A stretch of 64,000 bases of DNA from Bacteroidota bacterium (GTDB taxonomy: Bacteria > Bacteroidota > Bacteroidia > Chitinophagales > Chitinophagaceae): the NCBI GenBank assembly GCA_005882315.1, contig VBAR01000001.1:755736-819735 (forward strand), in the 5' to 3' direction. Below are positions 34,869 to 43,951 of the stretch, piece after piece. The first letter of the stretch is position 1; each line of letters begins with the position of its first letter. The notes beneath the pieces were generated by a model. It was not told the origin of the DNA. It saw only the letters and a program-made list of their open reading frames with translations, and did not search any database. Made by a program: the position numbers and the translations under genes.

Positions 34869-36773
34869 TTAAACCATCCATTTTTTATACCAGAGCTGAA
34901 ACATCAGCAAATGCCAGATCTTAAGATATTTTTCTTTCCGGCCGCTAAAAAAATCATTCATCAACTTTTCCACTTCATCCTCATTGAAAAGATTATGCAG
35001 GCGTAGTGCCTGTTTACCCAGGTTCTCAGCTACCAACTCCTTTAGTTCGTTGGCCAACCAGGATTCAACAGGGATCCCAAATCCCATTTTTGGTCGCTCC
35101 ATCATTTCCTTTGGCAGGTGTCTATGCACTATCTGCTTTAGGATATATTTTTTTTGCCCTTTGTAATACTTGTACTCTGATGGTAACTGTGCGGCCCATT
35201 CAATTATTTTCTGATCTAAAAAAGGTTCTCTTCCTTCCAACGCAATACTCATAGAAGCCCGGTCAACTTTTTGAAGAATATCATCCACCATATAAGTCTG
35301 GTAATCGATAGCCATCATAAATGAAAGGGGATCATAATATTCTTTCTTTAATTCGGTGCTGGTATGCAATGAGCTGAGTTGATCAATGGTAGTGTTAAAC
35401 AGCGATCTTATTTCTTTATCAGTATAAACAAGATTCAAGTTTTTCAGTAACTCAGCAGTAGAAGGATTGTGCAAAAGGTTTTTCAGTTTATCATACCGGC
35501 TATGAAAATTTGCTTTATTACGTAACCAGGGTATGCTTTCTGAAGATACTTTTTCCATAGTAGCTGCCGCCAGCTTTCGTATCGGTTTTGGAATGGATTG
35601 CAATTTTTTTCCATAGCGTCCAATCAAATCATATCGGTTATAGCCTGCAAATACTTCATCCCCAGCATCGGCAGATAAAGCTACCGTAACTTTTTTCCGG
35701 GCCAGCCTGCTCACCAGTATAGTAGGTATAGCACTGCTATCGGCAAAAGGCTCATCATAATAATATGGCAGGTCTGGAATAATATCCATTGCTTCTTTAT
35801 ATGTACAATAAAATTCGGTGTGATCGGTTCCAAGATGCTGCGCAATTTTTTTTGCAAATGGAGCTTCGTTTAATTTACCATCGTTAGTGCCGATCGTAAA
35901 TGTTTTAATTTTTTCGGTGCTGTTTTTCTGCAGCAAAGCTGTAACACAACTGCTGTCATATCCACCGCTTAGAAATACTCCGACAGGTACATCGGCCACC
36001 ATCCGGTATTGAAATGACTGGCTGAGTATCTTTTCTGTTTCATCAATTGCATCGGGCAGGCTGATAGCAAGTTTAGGTTTGTTGTAATAATCATACACAT
36101 TCCAGTATTGTTTTACCTGCAGCGAACGATCTGTAAGATTCAGCTTTAATAAATGACCAGCCGGTAGCTTGTAAGTATCTTCAAAAATGCAATGCGGCGA
36201 AGAGACATATCCATATTGTAGAAAAGAAGCAGCGGCATCCCTGTTAATTTTTCTGCTGAAAGCCGGGTGTTGCATCATTCCTTTAAATTCGGAAGCAAAC
36301 AAAAAGCTACCATCTTTAAAATAATAATTAAAAGGCTTCACTCCTGCCCGGTCCCTGATACAAATAAATTCATTATTCTTTTCGTCGAACAATACAATGG
36401 TAAACATTCCCCGCCACTGATCAATTGCCTTTTCACCCCATTGACGCCAGCCGTGTAATATCACTTCACTATCTGAATGGGTTTTAAATTCATGCCCGAG
36501 TTTGATCAGTTCATCCCGTATCTCATTGTAATTATAGATCTCTCCATTAAAGATCATGTGCAGCCCATCATAATGCATGGGCTGATTGGCAGCTGTACTT
36601 AAATCAATTATCGACAAGCGACGATGCCCAAGCCCAACCTGGCAATGATTGGTCTGTTGAAAATGTTCGCCCTGGCCATCAGGCCCACGGTGCTCAACGG
36701 ATTTAGTCATCCGGCTCAAAATTTCAAGTGAGCTTTTATTATTGAAATCAATAAAACCAGCTATACCACACAT
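34869..36773 (-). CDS. asnB: Glutamine-hydrolysing asparagine synthase (AsnB family)
   Basis: A 634-residue two-domain enzyme. MCGIAGFIDF puts the catalytic Cys at position 2, so the glutaminase domain is intact, and GHRRLSIIDLS and NGEIYN follow. The synthetase domain carries the ATP-binding PP-loop SGGYDSS near residue 265 and VALSADAGDEVFAGYNRY. The ATG at 36773 is chosen because Cys2 must be exposed; a longer reading adds a meaningless leader. In glycan loci such enzymes may amidate a sugar acid or another substrate rather than make free asparagine. That role is inference. Confidence 0.9.
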   Translation of the reverse strand: MCGIAGFIDFNNKSSLEILSRMTKSVEHRGPDGQGEHFQQTNHCQVGLGHRRLSIIDLSTAANQPMHYDGLHMIFNGEIYNYNEIRDELIKLGHEFKTHSDSEVILHGWRQWGEKAIDQWRGMFTIVLFDEKNNEFICIRDRAGVKPFNYYFKDGSFLFASEFKGMMQHPAFSRKINRDAAASFLQYGYVSSPHCIFEDTYKLPAGHLLKLNLTDRSLQVKQYWNVYDYYNKPKLAISLPDAIDETEKILSQSFQYRMVADVPVGVFLSGGYDSSCVTALLQKNSTEKIKTFTIGTNDGKLNEAPFAKKIAQHLGTDHTEFYCTYKEAMDIIPDLPYYYDEPFADSSAIPTILVSRLARKKVTVALSADAGDEVFAGYNRYDLIGRYGKKLQSIPKPIRKLAAATMEKVSSESIPWLRNKANFHSRYDKLKNLLHNPSTAELLKNLNLVYTDKEIRSLFNTTIDQLSSLHTSTELKKEYYDPLSFMMAIDYQTYMVDDILQKVDRASMSIALEGREPFLDQKIIEWAAQLPSEYKYYKGQKKYILKQIVHRHLPKEMMERPKMGFGIPVESWLANELKELVAENLGKQALRLHNLFNEDEVEKLMNDFFSGRKEKYLKIWHLLMFQLWYKKWMV

Positions 36774-36774
36774 A

Positions 36775-37608
36775 TTATTTTGTCTTTTTAGAAAAAAAAC
36801 GTTTATCGAGATATAAATATAAAATAGCAAGGAAGATCCATAGCGTATAAGATAGGATCTGCGTTATCCGTTGAAACAATCTTGCATTGGCACCCGGCAA
36901 CTTTCTCTCTTTACCATACTTGTAGGTAGAATATAATGCCAGCACATTTTCTTTTTTATCATTGGGATAAGCTGCTACCAATAATTCTTTATTCTCATTT
37001 AGCTCCTTTATGCTCGGCCTGTTATATTTATCCAGCAATTCTTCATCGGGCTCCCGGTTGGGATCATAAAAATGCCAGTCACCATTAAATTTTATTTCAT
37101 AACAGAAATGACCACCGATCAATGTATCATAAAACCCCACAGCTCTTACTAAATATCCTTTTTCCATCAGCACCTTCATCCCTACAATTGATTGCTGACT
37201 GCAGGCTGCTGTCTCGTACTCTAAAATATCATCGGGTACAACAATGGCAGATAAATTTTTATTCAGCATTGGCGCTATCAGCTTGGCAACATAGTTATGC
37301 CCAAACCGGTACCAGGAATAACCATGCTGAAATCGGTACCGTATAACCTTCGAAACCAGGTTTGCATATTGTGCAGAATCAGAATGTGATTTTATTTCCT
37401 TTCCAAATACTGAATCACAGAACCCGATAAACTTATCAACTGAATTTAACCTTGACAGGGAGGGATCAACAATGTCTGAGGAATATCCGGTAACCGAGTT
37501 CTCTTTAAACCGTGGGAAGAATTTAACCGTTACTTCCATTAATGCCACCTGGAAAAACAATGATACAATAAGAGCAAGACCAAAATTTACAACTTTTATT
37601 TTCAGCAT
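36775..37608 (-). CDS. Membrane-anchored transglutaminase-like protein
   Basis: A 277-residue protein with a membrane helix at each end (about 6-25 and 243-262) and a central domain that should face the periplasm. The domain carries a transglutaminase-like Cys-His-Asp arrangement: Cys in YETAACSQQSIVGMKVLM (about residue 136), His in DTLIGGHFCYEIKFNGDW (about 167) and Asp in WHFYDPNREP. It ends one base before the asparagine synthase ATG. Members of this fold act as cysteine proteases or amide-transferring enzymes; the substrate here is unknown. The triad was identified by eye. Confidence 0.7.
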   Translation of the reverse strand: MLKIKVVNFGLALIVSLFFQVALMEVTVKFFPRFKENSVTGYSSDIVDPSLSRLNSVDKFIGFCDSVFGKEIKSHSDSAQYANLVSKVIRYRFQHGYSWYRFGHNYVAKLIAPMLNKNLSAIVVPDDILEYETAACSQQSIVGMKVLMEKGYLVRAVGFYDTLIGGHFCYEIKFNGDWHFYDPNREPDEELLDKYNRPSIKELNENKELLVAAYPNDKKENVLALYSTYKYGKERKLPGANARLFQRITQILSYTLWIFLAILYLYLDKRFFSKKTK

Positions 37609-37623
37609 ATAAAATTAAACCAG

Positions 37624-37746
37624 TTAACTATTATAAATAAACCTGAGTTTTTCAAAATAACCTGACCAGGAAGTGAGGCTTTTAACATGTGCCCGGCAGT
37701 CATCTATTTTATTTTCATCATAGTTTTTAACTAATGATCGCAACAT
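37624..37746 (-). CDS. Possible 40-residue small protein or gene remnant
   Basis: The 204-bp gap between the transglutaminase-like and amidotransferase genes contains a short frame starting ATG TTG at 37746. It reads MLRSLVKNYDENKI, then DDCRAHVKSL, and ends TSWSGYFEKLRFIYNS. Open frame extends upstream through HLCKKCVE to a TAG near 37795 without a further ATG. The composition looks protein-like, so it may be the tail of a decayed gene. Support is weak. Confidence 0.25.
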   Translation of the reverse strand: MLRSLVKNYDENKIDDCRAHVKSLTSWSGYFEKLRFIYNS

Positions 37747-37812
37747 TTCGACGCATTTTTTACAAAGATGAAAGCAAATAGATATATTCTAGCTTTAAAA
37801 ATCACGGTTGGG

Positions 37813-38928
37813 TTAAGAAAAGTATTTCCGGTATATCTTGTAAATAAAGTTTAGCCTATTTTCATCATTAGGATATTCAAAATAATATTTACCCGGCAGG
37901 CTTATGATATTTTCCAGTTCTTCCCTGCTGATGGACAACTTTTTAGCTATATAATCCTTTTCTTTTTGAATTTCTTCTTCATTGTAAGCCGGTGCTTTTA
38001 AAGCAATCAAGGCTTCTTCTCTTGTTATTTTTCCTGCACAGATCTGGCTGGAATAGGTTGCCTTCCTGTAATCAAGATCAAATTTTTTAAGAAGCAGGTA
38101 GGATTGCACAAATTTCGTAAATCTCGACTCATGGTGCTTTGATCCATAATCTTTCCACCCCAATTCCTCTTTCAGGATCGTTATTGCATTCGACTTATCA
38201 TAATCCACATAATTCAACGGGTAAATGATCTTTATGCCTTTAATGAATTTATAATAGATCTCCAGGGTGAAATCAAAATGAGGGAACTTCCGAACCTTTT
38301 TCGCTCCGAAAGTCCTGGTGATATAATCAAAGTACACGGTGTCCTTTGCATCGTAATGCCACATTTTTGGTAAAATTCCTTCAGTTGCCAGGTTTCCGCC
38401 ACTGATAATATATTTCACACCATTTTTAGCGGCTACTCTATGTAAAGCTCCCTGTATGGCAATATCAGTGGGTGTTTCAATTTCAACAACGGATGCTTTT
38501 AAAAAAGCAAGTTGGATATCACGAAATTCTTCCCAGTCAAGTACAAAACTTTGGTAGTCGAAATTCAGCCTGCTCGCAATATTCTTGATATTGATGATCG
38601 CATTATCTGAATTCCAGCCATTATCCAGGTGTACCAAAAGAGTACGTAATCCAAGTTTTTTTAAAACGTAAGCTGTATAACAACTATCAACACCACCGCT
38701 TATACCCAAAACAACATCGTATTTTTTACCCCGGCCCCGTTTTTTTATTTTATTAATAATTTTTTCGAGATTTTTTTTCCCAAACTTTTTACGATTAGCA
38801 AGCTTTGCCTGGGTTATAAACCACCCTGTACAATGGTTACACACCCCGTTCTCATCAAAAACAATCTCAGGGTCAGTAGTATCCATTACACAACGTGTAC
38901 AAACCTGGTAAGTTCTATTCAGTATCAT
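37813..38928 (-). CDS. N-acetyl sugar amidotransferase (WbpG/PseA family)
   Basis: A 371-residue ATP-dependent amidotransferase that would convert an N-acetyl group on a sugar to an acetamidino group using ammonia. The N-terminus has two zinc-type CxxC pairs (CTRCVMD and CNHCTGW), and the PP-loop is intact as LGISGGVDSCYTAYVL near residue 75. GGNLATEGILPKMWHYDA is also typical of WbpG/PseA. It overlaps the HisF-like gene by 14 bp, forming the canonical HisH-HisF-amidotransferase unit. Of the four amidotransferases here this is closest to the classical WbpG/PseA form. Confidence 0.92.
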   Translation of the reverse strand: MILNRTYQVCTRCVMDTTDPEIVFDENGVCNHCTGWFITQAKLANRKKFGKKNLEKIINKIKKRGRGKKYDVVLGISGGVDSCYTAYVLKKLGLRTLLVHLDNGWNSDNAIINIKNIASRLNFDYQSFVLDWEEFRDIQLAFLKASVVEIETPTDIAIQGALHRVAAKNGVKYIISGGNLATEGILPKMWHYDAKDTVYFDYITRTFGAKKVRKFPHFDFTLEIYYKFIKGIKIIYPLNYVDYDKSNAITILKEELGWKDYGSKHHESRFTKFVQSYLLLKKFDLDYRKATYSSQICAGKITREEALIALKAPAYNEEEIQKEKDYIAKKLSISREELENIISLPGKYYFEYPNDENRLNFIYKIYRKYFS

Positions 38929-39679
38929 TAAAATTAAAATCCTTTTTTTCAGGATAGTTGATTAAAACACCTTTGTTCCTATCGTAATAAACAAAAATGC
39001 TGCCTGCTGCCAATCCGGTTACATGCGTTTCAACATAGGTTGTCTTAAGATCTTCTAAATTCCCGGCGCCTCCCAAAGCCACAGTCGGAATATTAATGTT
39101 CGTGGCAATTCTTTTTATAAGAGAAAGGTCATAGCCATTCATTTTCCCGTCTCTTGAAATTGATTGAACGATGATTTCACCGGCGCCATTTTTTTCCATG
39201 AGCCTGGCAAATTCTAATGGATCAATTCCCGAAGGTTTTGTTCCATTTATTGTCCACACCTGTTCCTTCCCAAAAAAATTCTTCTTTACATCCATACAAA
39301 CCGTAATTGTAGAAGATCCAAACTCATTAGAAGCTTTGGTTATAAAATCAGGATTACTGGCGGCATAACTGCCAATGATGACTTTCTCTGCTCCCGCCCT
39401 GATCACATCCTTAATTTGTGCGATCTGCCTGATCCCACCTCCCACATTAAAAGGCATATTTGACTCCTCGCCTATCTCCCTGATAAGATCCAGAGAGATC
39501 AAACGGTTATTCCTGGTTGCGGATATGTCAAGAAAAGTCAACTCATCGGCTTCCAGTTCGTTGAATATCCTTACTGCATTTAAAGGATCACCGATATACT
39601 GATAATCACGGAAAGAAATTGACTTAACAAGGTGGTCGTGATTTAGCAATAAAACAGGGATCACTCTTGGCCGGAACAT
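38915..39679 (-). CDS. wbuZ: HisF-like ammonia-channel partner (WbuZ type)
   Basis: A 254-residue TIM-barrel protein resembling the HisF cyclase subunit. The first beta strand reads FRPRVIPVLLLNHDHLVKS where true HisF has CLDV with a catalytic Asp; that Asp is replaced by Leu, while the second Asp (VCMDVKK) remains. GGGIR and VALGGAG phosphate-binding loops are conserved. Loss of the first Asp fits the glycosyl-amidation-associated group that channels ammonia rather than making imidazole-glycerol phosphate. The ATG at 39679 is one base from the HisH stop. Confidence 0.88.
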   Translation of the reverse strand: MFRPRVIPVLLLNHDHLVKSISFRDYQYIGDPLNAVRIFNELEADELTFLDISATRNNRLISLDLIREIGEESNMPFNVGGGIRQIAQIKDVIRAGAEKVIIGSYAASNPDFITKASNEFGSSTITVCMDVKKNFFGKEQVWTINGTKPSGIDPLEFARLMEKNGAGEIIVQSISRDGKMNGYDLSLIKRIATNINIPTVALGGAGNLEDLKTTYVETHVTGLAAGSIFVYYDRNKGVLINYPEKKDFNFNDTE

Positions 39680-39680
39680 T

Positions 39681-40295
39681 TTATAATTCGATAAAATTTT
39701 TAAGGATCTGCGCTCCCGCAGCATGACTTTTTTCCGTGTGAAATTGAACACCAAAAAAATTTCTTCGTTCTACGGCTGATACATATTCGTAGCCAAAATC
39801 CGTACTGGCTAAAATGTCGCTGCTGTCCCCAACTTCAATGTGATAGGAATGAAGAAAATAAAATTCCTCCTTCCCATTTAAACCTTTTAAAAGCCTGCTT
39901 TCCTTTTTAATATTAATAGTATTCCACCCGGTTTGAGGAATCTTGAATCTATCTGAATGATCAATGCTGAACCTCACTACATTTCCTTTTATCCATCCAA
40001 AGCCGGTTGCATTTCCCTCTTCGCTTTTTTCCGCCATCAATTGCATTCCAAGACAAATTCCCAGTACTGGTATTTTCTTTACGACAGTCGCTTCATTCAA
40101 GGCATCGAAAGCTCCTGATAGTTTTAGATTGGTCATTGCTTTTCCAAAATGTCCAACGCCAGGAATAACGATCTTATCTGCGCTTACTATTTCAGATGGG
40201 GAAATGGCAATGAAAGGGTCTGCTTTTAATTGTTTAATTTTTTTGTAAACACTAAAAAGATTACCCATTCCATAATCAACGATTGCGATTTTCAT
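39681..40295 (-). CDS. hisH: HisH-like glutamine amidotransferase
   Basis: A 204-residue class I glutamine amidotransferase supplying ammonia. The nucleophile elbow LGICLGMQLMAE gives the catalytic Cys and GVQFHTEKSH the His-Glu pair. It starts MKIAIVDYGMGNLFSVY as in HisH. It is translated together with the HisF-like gene (one-base gap) and overlaps the upstream glycosyltransferase by 4 bp. The context is sugar amidination, not histidine biosynthesis. Confidence 0.92.
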   Translation of the reverse strand: MKIAIVDYGMGNLFSVYKKIKQLKADPFIAISPSEIVSADKIVIPGVGHFGKAMTNLKLSGAFDALNEATVVKKIPVLGICLGMQLMAEKSEEGNATGFGWIKGNVVRFSIDHSDRFKIPQTGWNTINIKKESRLLKGLNGKEEFYFLHSYHIEVGDSSDILASTDFGYEYVSAVERRNFFGVQFHTEKSHAAGAQILKNFIEL

Positions 40296-41359
40296 TGACT
40301 CGCAGTTATTTGACTATAAATGTCAAGAAGCCTGGCTTTATAAGTACGTGCATTGAATTGCAGCTTGCACCATTCGTAAGCAGTGTCAGTAAAACGGTTC
40401 AGCTTCATCGGGTCTGAGTTTAATTCTTCTAACAGTTCCGCAGAAGCTTTTGCATTATTTAATGGAAAGAAATGCGCATGATTATTTGTTACTTCCCTGA
40501 ACACGGGGATGTCTGAAAGTAAAACTGGTAAACCTGAAGCCATTGCTTCAATCACCGAGAGTCCAAATCCCTCATGGGAAGAAGCCTGTATAAACAGATC
40601 ATATTCATTCAGGAATACATGTGGATCACTGCCTTTACCCTTCAATGTTACCGGAAGTTTTTCTTTATTAATTTTATCCTGTAAGGCAGCTTCAAGATAT
40701 CCTGTCCCATAGATGTCCAGGTGTATATTTGTTAACCCCAGGTGCTTAAATATGTCAAGCAGGTAGTCGTAATTCTTTGCAGTCTTTAAATTTCCAACTG
40801 CGACACACTTTAAAAATGTCGCAGGAGATTTTTTCTTTGGCCCATCAAAAAAAACATCAGTAAGAAAATTGTACAGAACAAATTTTTTCCCGGAAAACGA
40901 AACAGATTTCAAATAATCCTGCATTACATGGTTGGATACCGCAACCAGTGAATGTCTTTTTTTTAGTGTGAGCTTTTCCAGCCACAGGCTCAGCTTGTTT
41001 TTGGAAAATGCATCCATGCTCAATTCACTGTGAAGAGTGCTCACCAGTGGTATGGTTGCAGGAACTGAAAGCCGTGCAACTAAAGTTGATATGATCAGGT
41101 GCGAATGCACAAGAAGTGGGCTTTCTGAACGGACAAGATTTCTTAGTTTAAGAATAGTTGCCGGAAGACTTGCCCAGCCTGTGTGATTGAGATTATAATA
41201 CTTGATCTTTTCACTGTCAAAGATTCTCTGATCAGGCCCTTCATTCAGATAAGCAACGATATGTTCAAATTCGGGAAGGGAGTCAATTGTATTTTTTAGC
41301 AAGATCTCAGCGCCGCCAATGGAAAGACTATCTATGATATGTAACAGAGTTTCCGGCAT
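40292..41359 (-). CDS. Glycosyltransferase family 4
   Basis: A 355-residue GT-B enzyme. It starts MPETLLHIIDSLSIGGAEIL, a common GT4 opening with the GGAE motif, then has LVHSHLIISTLVARLS, FLKCVAVGNLKTAKNYDYLL near 180 and the donor-binding SSHEGFGLSVIEAMASGLPV near 265. It overlaps the HisH-like gene by 4 bp, tying glycosyl transfer to amidination. Sugar donor unknown. Confidence 0.9.
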   Translation of the reverse strand: MPETLLHIIDSLSIGGAEILLKNTIDSLPEFEHIVAYLNEGPDQRIFDSEKIKYYNLNHTGWASLPATILKLRNLVRSESPLLVHSHLIISTLVARLSVPATIPLVSTLHSELSMDAFSKNKLSLWLEKLTLKKRHSLVAVSNHVMQDYLKSVSFSGKKFVLYNFLTDVFFDGPKKKSPATFLKCVAVGNLKTAKNYDYLLDIFKHLGLTNIHLDIYGTGYLEAALQDKINKEKLPVTLKGKGSDPHVFLNEYDLFIQASSHEGFGLSVIEAMASGLPVLLSDIPVFREVTNNHAHFFPLNNAKASAELLEELNSDPMKLNRFTDTAYEWCKLQFNARTYKARLLDIYSQITASQ

Positions 41360-41444
41360 TAATCTAAATGGTAGGCATTATTTGTAATGCCAGGCGATTG
41401 ATATTGCATCCAGCCAAACATTGAACCTAAGATACATTGTATAA

Positions 41445-42713
41445 TCATTTTTTACTTTTTTGAAAAGTAAACCATGGCATCGGGTATAAACGATTTGCTT
41501 TATATGTCACAATTATACTTATTACAAAAAAAGAAATACAGGTAGCATACGCAGCGCCAATAGCACCGAAATTCAGTATCAGTATATAATTTAATCCTGC
41601 ATTGAGCAAAATATTCAGTAGAGAAAGCCAGGCAAGAAATTTTGTATTCTTAGCATAAAATATATAACTGGAAAACACAAGATAAATGCCCCAGAAAAAA
41701 TAGCTCAATGCGACCCAGAACACATATTGTGTAGCCTGTGCATAACTGCTATCAACCAGCCAGGCAAAAAAAGTAGGTGTTGCTATCGTTAGGAAAACAA
41801 GGCTAAGAAAGGAGAGTCCAATAACCTGGTAACTTATTTTTATTATTTGTTTTTCCCCTACCTCAGTTGGATTTTCCAATCTTTCACTGATAAACGGGTA
41901 TATGAAATTGCTGATCGCATTTACAAAAATCAGCATGACCATACCCACCTGGTAACCGATATTATAAATACCGGCCTCATCTATTGAAACCATTTTGGCG
42001 ATGAAAACCCGGTCGGATTGGTTGATAACAAACTTACCGAGTGTATGCAGTATCAGCGGCAGGCCGAAACTGATTCCGGCCATAATATACCGGCGGGTGA
42101 TGTTAGTTGTAAGCAACCCTCTTTTATGAAAATAATAAAAGGAAACGCCAAAGAAGATTATATTGGTAATAAGCCATGAAATCAACCGCCCCTCCCAGCT
42201 CATTTTCATGCCGGTTACCAACCAGAGTGTAAGCCCTACTTCAAGTACCAGCTTACTGATATTGAACAATGCAAAAAAACCGGGTCTTTGTTCTGTTATT
42301 GTAAATGCCAGTAATGTTTCAGTATAAATGGTAAGCAAAGCAACCAATACAGAAAGGCTAAGCCAGTAAGTTTTTTCTACCGGGATCTCAAATAAGGTTG
42401 CGATGGGCCCCGGAAATAAAAGATTGATCAGCAAAAAGAAAACGGCAGGCACAAGAGGTATTACCTGCACAGAAGAAAACAGGGAAGCAAATTCTGCCTT
42501 GTCTTTTATTTTAAAATAATCGACCGAAATAATACCGGCTGCTACTAAACCAACCAGCGGAATTAAAATGGTAACATAGCTGTTTACCATTGAAAGAATA
42601 CCATACTCTCCCGGCTTAATAAAATGAGAGAGATAAGGCATAAGTAAAAAATTTACCCCAGCACCTAAAAAGCCTACCAACGTATAAACAGAAAGCTTAG
42701 CTAAATTTTTCAT
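41445..42713 (-). CDS. Wzx-type polysaccharide flippase (MOP superfamily)
   Basis: A 422-residue integral membrane protein with about twelve hydrophobic helices. It begins LAKLSVYTLVGFLGAGVNFL, then MPYLSHFIKPGEYGILSMVN, and includes NQSDRVFIAKMVSIDEAGIY near residue 235, the standard RfbX/Wzx layout. It is expected to flip the lipid-linked oligosaccharide across the inner membrane. It overlaps the upstream gene by 4 bp; an 85-bp gap separates it from the following glycosyltransferase. High confidence in family. Confidence 0.92.
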   Translation of the reverse strand: MKNLAKLSVYTLVGFLGAGVNFLLMPYLSHFIKPGEYGILSMVNSYVTILIPLVGLVAAGIISVDYFKIKDKAEFASLFSSVQVIPLVPAVFFLLINLLFPGPIATLFEIPVEKTYWLSLSVLVALLTIYTETLLAFTITEQRPGFFALFNISKLVLEVGLTLWLVTGMKMSWEGRLISWLITNIIFFGVSFYYFHKRGLLTTNITRRYIMAGISFGLPLILHTLGKFVINQSDRVFIAKMVSIDEAGIYNIGYQVGMVMLIFVNAISNFIYPFISERLENPTEVGEKQIIKISYQVIGLSFLSLVFLTIATPTFFAWLVDSSYAQATQYVFWVALSYFFWGIYLVFSSYIFYAKNTKFLAWLSLLNILLNAGLNYILILNFGAIGAAYATCISFFVISIIVTYKANRLYPMPWFTFQKSKK

Positions 42714-43951
42714 AAGGTTTGAATGGCTTCCAACACTCTCTCTGTTGCTTTACCATCAAATGGATAATTGTATTCTTCTAAAAAACCCTTATAGGACTCG
42801 GAATCCTTATCACATAAATTATTTTCGATCCAATATCTATATTCAGCATGAATATCCGTAATCTCATATGATTTGTGACATAAATTCCAAACAGAATAAT
42901 CATCTCCAAATATCCTTGGCTTTGGATGCCATCCCAGTAGTACAACATTCTTCTTACACTGAATCATTATATTTAAGAGAGTTGAGCTGTAACCTAGTAT
43001 TAGTTTTGCCTCAAGCATCAATTTTACAACATTCTCTTTTTGCAGAAGTGTTATCAAATTCGCATTTAAATTGTACCGAGTCCAATTTTCAATCTTTGAA
43101 CGAGGGTGTAATTTAATATACACGGGAATATTGTTCTTAATAGCAAATTCTTCAAGTGTCCTGGCAATTTTTTCATGGAAGATATCATTCCATTCAAGTA
43201 TGCCCTCTTCCAAATAAGGATGTTCCACAAAAAAAACATACTCTTCTTCAATAATTTGCCCTCTATAATATTCATCAAAAAAAGGAACCCCCTCTGTTAT
43301 TATGTTTTTTTTTTCGATTATATTATAAACCAAAAAAGGGGCAACATTATTTCTATTAAATAAAATAGCATAATTGGGAGTTCGTTCTCGAAAAAGATTC
43401 TTACTCAAACAATGTATAGGTGTATCTCTCTTTAGATTAACCGGTAAAAAAAGATACTTAAAAAAAGATTTAAAGGAGTTAAGATTAAAAATTTGCGAAA
43501 AATAAAAAATCCTATTTTTTATAGCCCTAAACCCATATCTAATAATCTTTATTTTATACTTTTTAAACCAATCATTTAAATTCAATCTCTCGTTGAATCG
43601 ATTAATTACTTGTTCAACAGAATTACCTACACCGTGTTCAACAAAAAAAGTGGTGATTTTTTTTTTCTGTGCTGCAATTACAAGTGAGATTTGCCACAAG
43701 TCAATTATTTCAAAAAAAATTATTTTATCAGGATCAATCTTTCGGAACAGCACGTTTGGTGTTGCTAAGTCAGACCAATAATGAATCGGAACAGTTTTGC
43801 CATTAGATACAACTAAAAATTCTTTTTGCTCTGTTTTCCCAGAGTATTTGTACTCCCAAATTATTTCCCAACTTTTAACTGAAGAATTCGCACTTATTAA
43901 ATATTCAAAAAAATCGGGGCGTCCGGGATCAGCAATTAGTAAAACTCTCAT
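42710..43951 (-). CDS. Glycosyltransferase-like protein, paralogue A
   Basis: A 413-residue protein that I cannot place in a named family. It clearly resembles the protein at 47151-48383: both share FFEIID, FFVEHG/FYLEHG, YIKLHPRS, GYSS/GFSS, NVVLLGWHPKPRIFG-like and NYPFDGKAT-like blocks in the same order. The C-terminal half (LHPRS, then GYSSTLLN, then LLGWHP) has the GT-B texture of polysialyl- or glycerophosphotransferase-like enzymes. It has no membrane segment. It overlaps both neighbours by 4 bp. Likely an unusual transferase for an amidinated or nonulosonic sugar; this is inference. Confidence 0.7.
   Translation of the reverse strand: MRVLLIADPGRPDFFEYLISANSSVKSWEIIWEYKYSGKTEQKEFLVVSNGKTVPIHYWSDLATPNVLFRKIDPDKIIFFEIIDLWQISLVIAAQKKKITTFFVEHGVGNSVEQVINRFNERLNLNDWFKKYKIKIIRYGFRAIKNRIFYFSQIFNLNSFKSFFKYLFLPVNLKRDTPIHCLSKNLFRERTPNYAILFNRNNVAPFLVYNIIEKKNIITEGVPFFDEYYRGQIIEEEYVFFVEHPYLEEGILEWNDIFHEKIARTLEEFAIKNNIPVYIKLHPRSKIENWTRYNLNANLITLLQKENVVKLMLEAKLILGYSSTLLNIMIQCKKNVVLLGWHPKPRIFGDDYSVWNLCHKSYEITDIHAEYRYWIENNLCDKDSESYKGFLEEYNYPFDGKATERVLEAIQTL

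Noticed and set aside
34869-37608. Lasso-peptide cyclase and leader protease pair
   Set aside because: The asparagine synthase keeps its catalytic Cys2 glutaminase domain, the transglutaminase-like protein is membrane-anchored at both ends, and no precursor peptide or RRE gene is seen.
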